This document shows positions 1-5,899 of a stretch of DNA of 20,282 nt, in pieces (the stretch's first letter is position 1; every line of letters starts with the position of its first letter). The stretch lies in assembly GCA_934247125.1 (NCBI GenBank), contig CAKQIZ010000030.1, positions 1-20,282 on the forward strand. The letters run 5' to 3'. Source of the stretch: an uncultured Clostridia bacterium (GTDB lineage Bacteria; Bacillota; Clostridia; Peptostreptococcales; Anaerovoracaceae). The translations under genes and the position numbers were made by a program. Under the pieces are notes generated by a model. That model did no database searches. It saw nothing but the letters and a program-made list of their open reading frames with translations, and was not told the DNA's origin.

Positions 1-131
1 TCCTTAATGATCCGTTCCGCCTCCATTCTTGCATCATCCAGGATCCTTTTTGATTCATTTTTAGCTTTTCGCTGAAGCTCGTCGGCTTTGCTCTCACTCT
101 CTCTTATTCGAGTTATTTCTGCATCAAGCAT
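1..131 (-). CDS. Probable V-type ATP synthase peripheral-stalk subunit (G/H type), 5' part only
   Basis: The first 43 codons of a minus-strand gene that continues past the left edge. The peptide starts MLDAEITRIRESESKADELQ and is rich in Glu, Lys, Arg and Ala with heptad-like spacing, as in a coiled coil. It has no N-terminal membrane helix, which argues against the F-type b subunit. Clostridial V-type (A/V) ATPase operons often open with such a short coiled-coil subunit (AhaH/NtpF-like) that forms the peripheral stalk linking the catalytic head to the membrane part. The start ATG at 131 has an AGGGGGTG ribosome binding site about 8 bases upstream and a strong promoter, fitting the first gene of an operon. 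The family call is inference from composition, length and position; another coiled-coil protein cannot be excluded without the rest of the gene. Confidence 0.55.
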   Translation of the reverse strand, partial: MLDAEITRIRESESKADELQRKAKNESKRILDDARMEAERIIK

Positions 132-195
132 AGATTTCGCACCCCCTTCGCAGTAAATAGTTTCGAAAATTCAAAATCTTTAGCCATATTACTGC

Positions 196-224
196 ATTAT
201 ATACCCAAAAAACAATATTTTCAA
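196..224 (-). promoter_or_regulatory. Sigma-A type promoter of the V-ATPase-like operon
   Basis: Read on the minus strand: -35 TTGAAA (219-224), a 17-base spacer and a perfect -10 TATAAT (196-201). Transcription should start near 189 and give a leader of about 58 bases before the ATG at 131. The upstream DNA is very A/T rich and could act as an UP element. Confidence 0.8.
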
Positions 225-258
225 CTGTTTTTTATTGTTTTTCTTTTTTTGGATTTTA

Positions 259-303
259 TAAAAAAGACCTCCTGCCAGACTTATTCTTCTGGTAAAAGGT
301 CTT
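259..303 (-). terminator. Intrinsic terminator after the Fic-like gene
   Basis: On the minus strand an AAGACCT / AGGTCTT stem (outer arms 297-303 and 264-270) encloses a second CCAGA / TCTGG stem and is followed by a run of U. It lies just after the stop codon at 318 and separates this unit from the next promoter. Confidence 0.85.
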
Positions 304-317
304 AAATATTCATATAT

Positions 318-1061
318 TCATTCCGCCTGCTGCTGATTTTTGAGATATTCTCTGCAGGCGTCTATCGTTCCCTGCATCTTGTCGTAAACGGCTCTGCACA
401 GGAAATCGTAAAACTCCTCCTGTCTGTGGCCTTTCAGGCATTCGCCGACGATCGAAAAATAATCGTCGCGGTCTATCGGCATATTGACAGGTGCAAGCCC
501 GTTCTCCATCAGATAATAGTTCATCGCAAATATCGCAAGCTCCCCGCTGTACTCCCTGAACGGATATATCTCTATCATCTTGTTGTGCACGTACATCGCC
601 TTGAGTATGATATTGTTCCCCGCTTCATGACTGTACACGCGGCGCAGCGCATCATCGAGCTTCTCCTCGATATCGAGACAGTGCACAGGTACGTGATTGA
701 AAGCATACACTACCGGGTTCGTCTTCCTGAAATATCCCTTGTCATCCTCAGTCAGTATCCTGTATGCGCTGATAAGAAAATATTTGTCTATGTAGTTGCC
801 CATTTCGAGACAATTGAACGCAACGTTGATGACTTTGCCGAAATTCTCGATGAACATGTAGTCTCCGACCGGGACGTCACGCTGCAGTTCTCCTTTGAGG
901 ATCTCATCTATAGCGATCTTGTCATGCCTGGAATTCCTGATTATCAGCGAGCCCTTTATCATATCCATTTTGTTGACTTCTCTGACAGCGGACTTGAGCA
1001 GCCTGTCGCTCCTCAGTATCTCCGTCAGTTCACGTCTCATGCTGTTAAGCTTTTCATGCAT
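318..1061 (-). CDS. Fic-fold protein with degenerate catalytic and inhibitory motifs
   Basis: A 247-residue protein whose layout matches Fic proteins. Residues 35-43 (IKGSLIIRN) sit where Fic proteins carry the inhibitory (S/T)xxxE(G/N) helix, but Glu is Arg42. Residues about 100-145 (YRILTE, GYFRK, HVPVHCLDIEEKLDDAL) match the stretch before the active site. Residues 158-193 (VHNKMIEIYPFREYSGELA, then AMNYYLMENGLAPVNM) align with the Fic core, whose consensus is HPFxxGNGRxxR. Here the catalytic His is Tyr166 and GNGR is YSGE, so normal AMP transfer is not expected. The family likeness is my reading of motif order; no search was run. The start ATG has an AGGAG site overlapping the upstream stop codon, so translation is probably coupled to the MoaA-like gene. 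The lack of stops or frameshifts argues for a maintained protein. Possible roles such as binding a nucleotide or partner protein are inference. Confidence 0.65.
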   Translation of the reverse strand: MHEKLNSMRRELTEILRSDRLLKSAVREVNKMDMIKGSLIIRNSRHDKIAIDEILKGELQRDVPVGDYMFIENFGKVINVAFNCLEMGNYIDKYFLISAYRILTEDDKGYFRKTNPVVYAFNHVPVHCLDIEEKLDDALRRVYSHEAGNNIILKAMYVHNKMIEIYPFREYSGELAIFAMNYYLMENGLAPVNMPIDRDDYFSIVGECLKGHRQEEFYDFLCRAVYDKMQGTIDACREYLKNQQQAE

Positions 1062-1072
1062 ACGCCCTGCTC

Positions 1073-1501
1073 CTACTCTTTCAAAAATCCGATACGACCG
1101 ACTGCGCTCGGGTATTTGTACATCTCCACGTCACCGAAATCCCTGTCGATTTTCTTGAGAGCCGGCATTTTGCTCTTTATCAGATCATAGCTTATCGTCG
1201 GAAGGAAAACTATATCATATCTGTGCTGGAATGTGAGCTGCAGGAAATCCAGTATCTCATCATCATTGAAGCCTTCTTTTATCCCGACGTTCAGCCTTAT
1301 GCCCAGTCCCTTGCCAACGGCGCTGTTTATACCCTCGATGACAGGTTCCAGAGACTTGCCGTCGTTCGACTGCTTATATCTGGTATAATTGAACGTATTC
1401 ACTACGACCGTTACGTCTGTTACACCTGAGTTTTTAAGTTCTTCTGCTCTTTCTGCCAGATCCTGGCCATCCGTTATTATAGTATTCTTGTTTTCTGACA
1501 T
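1073..1501 (-). CDS. MoaA-like radical SAM core fragment lacking both Fe-S cluster motifs
   Basis: A 142-residue protein with no cysteine. Residues 8-27 (IITDGQDLAERAEELKNSGV) resemble the MoaA strand and helix usually read as TTNGxxL...A..L..AGL; residues 32-38 correspond to the SLDT region; residues 50-86, ending NDDEILDF, match the stretch before MoaA's GVNDDEI; residues 128-140 (YKYPSAVGRIGFL) match the YYRIPGxxGxIGFI segment just before MoaA's C-terminal cluster cysteines. It therefore corresponds to the inner part of MoaA with neither the N-terminal CxxxCxxC nor the C-terminal CxxC...C. Catalytic SAM cleavage is not expected. The ORF starts 29 bases after a predicted transcription start and ends 11 bases before the Fic-like gene, so it looks like a gene in its own right. 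The ribosome binding site is weak (GGTAAG). A decayed remnant is the alternative. Function unknown. Confidence 0.6.
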   Translation of the reverse strand: MSENKNTIITDGQDLAERAEELKNSGVTDVTVVVNTFNYTRYKQSNDGKSLEPVIEGINSAVGKGLGIRLNVGIKEGFNDDEILDFLQLTFQHRYDIVFLPTISYDLIKSKMPALKKIDRDFGDVEMYKYPSAVGRIGFLKE

Positions 1502-1536
1502 GATCTTACCATTTCTTTCTTGTTTTTCTTTTTTTC

Positions 1537-1565
1537 ATTTTACTTTAAAATTACAGCCTAGTCAA
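1537..1565 (-). promoter_or_regulatory. Promoter of the MoaA-like / Fic-like operon
   Basis: On the minus strand: -35 TTGACT (1560-1565), a 17-base spacer and -10 TAAAAT (1537-1542). The start point would be near 1530, giving a leader of about 29 bases. Its -35 overlaps the candidate -35 of the divergent phosphoesterase gene. Confidence 0.75.
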
Positions 1566-1587
1566 TGACACTTGATTGTGTTACACT
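1559..1587 (+). promoter_or_regulatory. Candidate extended -10 promoter of the metallophosphoesterase
   Basis: TGtTACACT forms an extended -10 (TG at 1579-1580, hexamer 1582-1587). A weak -35, TAGTCA (1559-1564, 4 of 6 consensus bases), lies at 17-base spacing. The predicted start point falls at about 1593-1595, on the ATG at 1594. Confidence 0.5.
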
Positions 1588-1593
1588 CTATTT

Positions 1594-2142
1594 ATGAAAA
1601 TTTTAGCAATAAGCGATACGCACGGAAAACTCAATAAAGTACGCGATATATGGCCTAAGCTGACGGATATAGATATGATCCTGCACGCAGGTGATTTCAT
1701 CGCAGATGCACAAAAGCTGCAGTCTGAGCTCGGCGTTCCTGTAATAGGCGTAAAGGGCAACTGCGACGGCAGTCACAGCAGTTCCGACTTCAGGGTGATC
1801 TCTGTGGAATGCGGTAATATCCTGCTCACGCACGGCCACATGGAAAACGTCAGCTGCCAGCTCAACGGACTCATGTACAAAGCTATGGAAAACGACTGCA
1901 GAGCCGTGGTTTTCGGGCACACTCACAGAGCGATGACCGATGAGAGCAGCGGCATACGCTTCATCAATCCCGGCAGCCTCACACAGCCGAGAGACGGCAG
2001 TGACGGTTCATACGCTATAATCAGGACCTCTGAAGACAGTTTTGACGCCTCTATCGTGTATTATTCAACTATCATGGGAAATAAGAAAACGCAGCAGTCA
2101 GGTTTCCTGAGAAATCTGATGAACTACTGCGATCGTTTCTGA
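1594..2142 (+). CDS. YfcE/MJ0936-type metallophosphoesterase
   Basis: A 182-residue calcineurin-like phosphoesterase of the YfcE/MJ0936 group, which hydrolyses phosphodiesters with a two-metal centre in the cytoplasm; the physiological substrate is not fixed by sequence. Metal ligands are visible in order: D8 and H10 (SDTH), D34 (HAGD), N56 (GNCD), H80 and H82 (THGH), H109 and H111 (FGHTH). The substrate-side NPGSLTQPRDGS motif follows. An in-frame TTG lies 18 bases upstream, but MKILAISDTHG is the usual family N terminus, so the ATG at 1594 is chosen. No Shine-Dalgarno sequence precedes it and the predicted transcript starts on or beside the ATG, suggesting leaderless translation. The gene diverges from the MoaA-like / Fic-like unit and ends with its own terminator. 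Confidence 0.9.
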   Translation: MKILAISDTHGKLNKVRDIWPKLTDIDMILHAGDFIADAQKLQSELGVPVIGVKGNCDGSHSSSDFRVISVECGNILLTHGHMENVSCQLNGLMYKAMENDCRAVVFGHTHRAMTDESSGIRFINPGSLTQPRDGSDGSYAIIRTSEDSFDASIVYYSTIMGNKKTQQSGFLRNLMNYCDRF

Positions 2143-2197
2143 TCATTCATATATACATGCAAAGGCTGCATACATGTCTCTGCTATCAATGCTGTCG

Positions 2198-2221
2198 ATC
2201 CTGCGAAATGCAGGATTTTTT
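2198..2221 (+). terminator. Intrinsic terminator of the phosphoesterase
   Basis: Stem ATCCTGC (2198-2204), loop GAAAT, stem GCAGGAT (2210-2216), then a run of T. It lies 56 bases after the stop codon. Confidence 0.85.
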
Positions 2222-2295
2222 ATTATCTGTATACCTGTTTTCCGGCTTGCGGATTCTGTGCTGTACCTTTTACATTGTATATGCACCGTGCGCAC

Positions 2296-2348
2296 AAAAA
2301 ATCCCGCTGCAGCATCACCGTAGCATATCACAATGTGCCAAGCGGGAT
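2296..2348 (-). terminator. Intrinsic terminator after the NhaC-like gene
   Basis: On the minus strand ATCCCGCT (2341-2348) pairs with AGCGGGAT (2301-2308) across a long loop and is followed by a U tract (2296-2300). It sits 15 bases after the antiporter stop codon and faces the phosphoesterase terminator, so the two convergent units are insulated. Confidence 0.8.
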
Positions 2349-2362
2349 CTTTATTCATGATA

Positions 2363-3736
2363 TTACATAGCGAATCCTACTATCAGATAGCATATAACAG
2401 TCGCTACTCCGGCCATACAAGCATATGGCAGAGTCGTTGTCATGAGGTCGAGGCTCTTGATCTGACAGCCCTGTGCACACATGATGACGCCGTCGCCGTA
2501 AAGGCATGTATTGCTTCCGAATGCAGCGCCTGAGAATACTGCAGCTGATGTAACGATCGGGTCCACACCCATTGCATTTGCAAGAGGTATAACGATAGGT
2601 ATTATGATCGCAGCCAGATCCCAGAAACATCCTGTAGCATAAGCATATATACCGCATACGATGAATACGACTGCCGGCAGGAACCCGCCTTTCATGACAG
2701 GTTCAGTTATGGATATGACATAATCCGCCAGTCCAAGATCTATATTTGCATTCTGCACCGAAAAAGCAAGTACTGACAGAATAAACACGAATCCCATCGA
2801 CATAACACCGTCAAAGCATGCAGTCAGCAGATCCTTGAAGCTCATTTTCTTCTCTATCAGATAAAGTATGAACGCTACTGCAACTCCTGCGGCTGATCCC
2901 ATAAGAACGTCAGCCAGCAGTGCCACTATGATCATGACGATCAGCGGTATGAGGAAGTTCCACGGATGAGCTTTCCTGTTTTCTTCCGGATCGCTGCTTT
3001 CATTCTTTGCACTTTCAACAAGCTCGGGATCAGTTCCCTCAGGGAATACATCTCCCAGGGCCTCGTACCTTTCATATGCTTTCTTCATAGGCCCAATCTT
3101 AGGTATAACACCCAGGATCTGGAGGATACATATGATGACTGCGAACCACGCATAAAATGCCAGCGGCAGACCATGGATATATGCAGCCATCGAAGAACCG
3201 TTGATCTCAACACCCTGATCTCCCATCAGTGCTGCGAAATATACAGCCCATGATGAGAGCGGTATCAGCAGACACACAGGAGCTGCCACCGTATTCACTA
3301 CATACGCCAGCTGCTGTCTTGGTATCCCCAGCTTGTCCGTTATACCCTTCATCGTCGTACCTACAGCCAGGTTGTTGAGATAATCATCGATGAATATCAC
3401 AACACCCAGGATGAAAGTTCCGAACAGAGCCGTTTTCCTGGTCTTGATAAATTTTCCCGCCCAGTATCCGAAATCCGTTACTGCACCTGTCTTCTCATAC
3501 AACATTATCAGTATGCCGAACAACGCGATAACGATGAGCAGCCACTGAAGCGATTCATTGCTGAATGCGGCATAAATGTTGTCGAAGAATGAACCTGCAA
3601 AGCCTTTCGGGCCTTTCCCCAGGATCATTGCCGCCATTGCCAGCCCGCATGTCATGGCAAACAGCGTACGCTTCGTAGTAACAGCGATAACCAGTATCGT
3701 TATTACCGGAAGCACACATAAAATTCCATACTCCAT
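2363..3736 (-). CDS. NhaC-family Na+/H+ antiporter-like transporter
   Basis: A 457-residue inner-membrane protein with about 11-12 hydrophobic segments. FIDDYLNNLAVG (115-126) and AAPVCLLIPLSSW (151-163) are the hallmark stretches of the NhaC antiporter family, which exchanges Na+ or an organic ion against protons. A charged cytoplasmic loop lies near residues 215-255. The start ATG has a GAGGAGA site 11 bases upstream. The gene follows the amidohydrolase by 85 bases with no terminator between, so the two are probably one transcript; the transporter may import the enzyme's substrate or export its product, since members of this superfamily also move organic acids and amines. That link is inference. 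Family confidence is high, substrate unknown. Confidence 0.85.
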   Translation of the reverse strand: MEYGILCVLPVITILVIAVTTKRTLFAMTCGLAMAAMILGKGPKGFAGSFFDNIYAAFSNESLQWLLIVIALFGILIMLYEKTGAVTDFGYWAGKFIKTRKTALFGTFILGVVIFIDDYLNNLAVGTTMKGITDKLGIPRQQLAYVVNTVAAPVCLLIPLSSWAVYFAALMGDQGVEINGSSMAAYIHGLPLAFYAWFAVIICILQILGVIPKIGPMKKAYERYEALGDVFPEGTDPELVESAKNESSDPEENRKAHPWNFLIPLIVMIIVALLADVLMGSAAGVAVAFILYLIEKKMSFKDLLTACFDGVMSMGFVFILSVLAFSVQNANIDLGLADYVISITEPVMKGGFLPAVVFIVCGIYAYATGCFWDLAAIIIPIVIPLANAMGVDPIVTSAAVFSGAAFGSNTCLYGDGVIMCAQGCQIKSLDLMTTTLPYACMAGVATVICYLIVGFAM

Positions 3737-3821
3737 AAAAAATCTTTCTCCTCTCTTAAAACAGTGATTTATATCGACATCTTAAAAATGCCTGCGACAT
3801 CTATCATCATTTTTGACATGC

Positions 3822-5456
3822 TTACTGCCTGTCTTCATAAACTATGCGTCCATCCATCATCGTAAGGACTGCTTTCCTGTCAAGAAGCTTTTCCGGTTCC
3901 TCATCGAAAATCCTCCCGTTTATGACTGCTATATCAGCCAGCTTGCCAGGTTCAAGTGAACCTGTTTTATCTTCAACGCCCATGCCGTATGCTCCCATAT
4001 ATGTGTAGCCATGGAGCGCATCAAAAATATCTATTTTTTCATTGATATCCGCGCCTATTTCATTGCCTTCAAGATCCAGTCTTGTAACGGCTACGTACAT
4101 ATTGTGGAACGGATCGATCTCAACGATCGGAAAATCCGTGCTGAGAGACACATTTGCTCCGGCATCGTAAAATGATTTCAGAGGCTGACTCCTGAACCAT
4201 CTTCTCTCTCCAAGCGCATCCAGCATGAATTTGTCAGTGCAGAGATAATAATGTGCTGGCTGCTTGTTTGCCATGACATCAAGCTCTGCAAATCTCGGAT
4301 AATCTTCATCTTCTACGAGTTCTACATGTTCTATACCATTTCTGAGACCATGTCTGCCATTTGCTTTTATCGAAGCCTCGAATGCATTCAGTGCCATTCT
4401 CGTACTTCCGTCTCCTGTGCAGTGTATCCTTACCGGATAGCCTTCAGCATTGGCTTTTGTTATGATATCGCTCAAGGCTTCCTGTGTGAATATCGGTGTA
4501 GCATTGAACTCCGGATCTTCCGGCTTATCATTATATGGTGCATTGAGTACTCCCGTATGAGCGTCTATGACTCCGTCACCATATGCTTTGAGTCCCGGCA
4601 TGATGACATAGCCATCGCTGTATTCCTCCATCAGTTCCTTCGCACGGCTGAAATCTCCCGTCTTTCCTATCGAAGGATATACGTACATCCTGACGTCCAG
4701 GTCGCCTGCCTGTTCCATTTCTCTGTAAAGTTCAAAGCCTTTAGGCTCTTTTTCTATCTCAAGTTCATTTGAAACATCTCCTGCAGCAGTGATGCCGAAA
4801 CTGCTGTATATCCCCAGTGAATGCTTGATCAGTTTCTTTGCCTGAGTCTTGTCTATATTGAGCAGCATGAAGAATACAGGATCCGAACCCATATGATACA
4901 GCATACCTGTGAGCTCTCCATTTTCGTCTTTCTTCACGTAAATCTCTTTTTCTTTAGTTATGCTTTCTTTGGTGTATCCGAACATCTCCAGTGCCCTGGA
5001 ATTTACCCAGCAGAGCCATCCGTCAGCTGTACTGAGACAGATAGGTATCTCTGTGGATATCTCGTCCAGCATCTCCTTGCGCGGCAGTTCATTGTTGTCC
5101 CATGCAGAGACCATCCAGCCCGAGGCTACCAGCAGACTCGTTTCCGGATTTTTTTCGAGATAATCTTTTACCATCGCAGCACATTCCTCCGCTGATTTCG
5201 TACCTTCCAGGCTCAGATCATTATCATGCATCATTGCACCCATAGTGACATGTACATGATTGTCTATGAGCCCCGGCATTATCAGCTTGTCCCTGTATTC
5301 ATATACTTCGGTATCTTTTCCTATATATCCGTCTATCTCATCATCACCGGCCACAGCGATTATCCTGTTTCCGGAAACTGCAACACCTCCGCTGATTATT
5401 TCATTGCTTACACCGGTATATATGACATTACTTTTGAGAACTTTATCTGCTATCAT
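3822..5456 (-). CDS. YtcJ-type amidohydrolase (Amidohydro_3 family)
   Basis: A 544-residue metal-dependent hydrolase of the YtcJ / Amidohydro_3 group. MPGLIDNHVHV (60-70) gives the metal-binding HxH (H67, H69). Further expected ligands are H345 in RIHCTGDG, H377 in GIEHVEL and D441 in STDFPI. The C-terminal GSLEPGKLADIAVI (499-512) closes the composite beta-sandwich. No signal peptide, so cytoplasmic. Family members hydrolyse amide or cyclic amide bonds, and the substrate cannot be read from sequence. An upstream in-frame ATG at 5483 would add nine residues, but AAGGAG stands 6 bases before the ATG at 5456, which decides the start. A weak -10-like TATCAT lies between the upstream terminator and this start, but I cannot call a promoter firmly. 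It precedes the NhaC-like transporter. Confidence 0.85.
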   Translation of the reverse strand: MIADKVLKSNVIYTGVSNEIISGGVAVSGNRIIAVAGDDEIDGYIGKDTEVYEYRDKLIMPGLIDNHVHVTMGAMMHDNDLSLEGTKSAEECAAMVKDYLEKNPETSLLVASGWMVSAWDNNELPRKEMLDEISTEIPICLSTADGWLCWVNSRALEMFGYTKESITKEKEIYVKKDENGELTGMLYHMGSDPVFFMLLNIDKTQAKKLIKHSLGIYSSFGITAAGDVSNELEIEKEPKGFELYREMEQAGDLDVRMYVYPSIGKTGDFSRAKELMEEYSDGYVIMPGLKAYGDGVIDAHTGVLNAPYNDKPEDPEFNATPIFTQEALSDIITKANAEGYPVRIHCTGDGSTRMALNAFEASIKANGRHGLRNGIEHVELVEDEDYPRFAELDVMANKQPAHYYLCTDKFMLDALGERRWFRSQPLKSFYDAGANVSLSTDFPIVEIDPFHNMYVAVTRLDLEGNEIGADINEKIDIFDALHGYTYMGAYGMGVEDKTGSLEPGKLADIAVINGRIFDEEPEKLLDRKAVLTMMDGRIVYEDRQ

Positions 5457-5499
5457 TTCAAACTCCTTCCATATATGATACACTATCCATTCTGCTCAC

Positions 5500-5540
5500 A
5501 AAAAATTTCGCTGCAGCGCTTTGCAGCGCTGAGCGAAATT
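5500..5540 (-). terminator. Strong intrinsic terminator of the small membrane protein gene
   Basis: On the minus strand AATTTCGCT then CAGCGC pairs with GCGCTG then AGCGAAATT, a 15-bp stem with one bulged base and a 6-base loop, followed by UUUUUU (5500-5505). It ends the 62-residue gene and separates it from the amidohydrolase. Confidence 0.9.
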
Positions 5541-5580
5541 CGATCTTGCAGTTGAATCCGATACGTCATGCGAATTGTCG

Positions 5581-5769
5581 TCACGCCGCCATCGTCTTGA
5601 TTATCACTATGATAAAGACGACTATGTATGCGATCGCTTCCGCAAGTATTATCAGTTTCAATATATTGACGATCTTGCTTTTACCTGCCTTCCTGTTTCT
5701 CAGGATCGAGAACACGAGAAGCCCCGCAACAACTATTCCGAATATCAGTGCTAAGAAAAGTATCATCAT
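5581..5769 (-). CDS. Small two-helix membrane protein
   Basis: A 62-residue protein with two hydrophobic helices, about residues 2-23 and 35-58, joined by a short basic loop (RNRKAGKSK). The loop charge predicts a cytoplasmic loop with both termini outside. It is a real gene rather than chance: GGAGG lies 9-10 bases before the ATG, an extended -10 promoter stands upstream, and a strong terminator follows 41 bases after the stop. I do not recognise a family; small proteins of this shape are often regulators or accessory parts of larger membrane complexes, but nothing here identifies a partner. It sits alone between carB and the amidohydrolase, in the same orientation. Confidence 0.75.
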   Translation of the reverse strand: MMILFLALIFGIVVAGLLVFSILRNRKAGKSKIVNILKLIILAEAIAYIVVFIIVIIKTMAA

Positions 5770-5784
5770 TTTTCTGCTCCTCCA

Positions 5785-5823
5785 ATTAATGCTGTTACCT
5801 TTTTCTGCTGGTAACGCATTAAT
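5785..5823 (-). repeat. Long palindrome over promoter and leader of the small membrane protein gene
   Basis: Arms ATTAATGC plus GTTACC (5785-5799, with one bulged T) and GGTAAC plus GCATTAAT (5810-5823) pair over 14 bp around a 10-base loop. The right arm overlaps the predicted -10 and the left arm ends just before the ribosome binding site. It could be a leader hairpin or an operator. Confidence 0.7.
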
Positions 5824-5850
5824 AATACCAGAGAATTATGTTGATTTCCA
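5822..5850 (-). promoter_or_regulatory. Extended -10 promoter of the small membrane protein gene
   Basis: On the minus strand TGgTATTAT (hexamer 5822-5827) has a weak -35 TGGAAA (5845-5850) at 17-base spacing. The start point would be near 5815, inside the palindrome. A second -10-like TATACT lies just upstream near 5850-5857, so the exact start is uncertain. Confidence 0.55.
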
Positions 5851-5899
5851 GTATAATTCGAAAAATGTTTTTTTACTGCTGTTCCGCTTTACTCTGTCA

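Noticed and set aside
426..1190. Plus-strand open frame of 254 codons opposite the Fic-like and MoaA-like genes
   Set aside because: The minus-strand frames have ribosome sites, coupled spacing, a promoter, a terminator and family motifs. The plus frame has none.
1576..1593. TTG start six codons upstream of the metallophosphoesterase ATG
   Set aside because: It would add residues not usual for the family, has no ribosome site, and lies inside the predicted -10 region.
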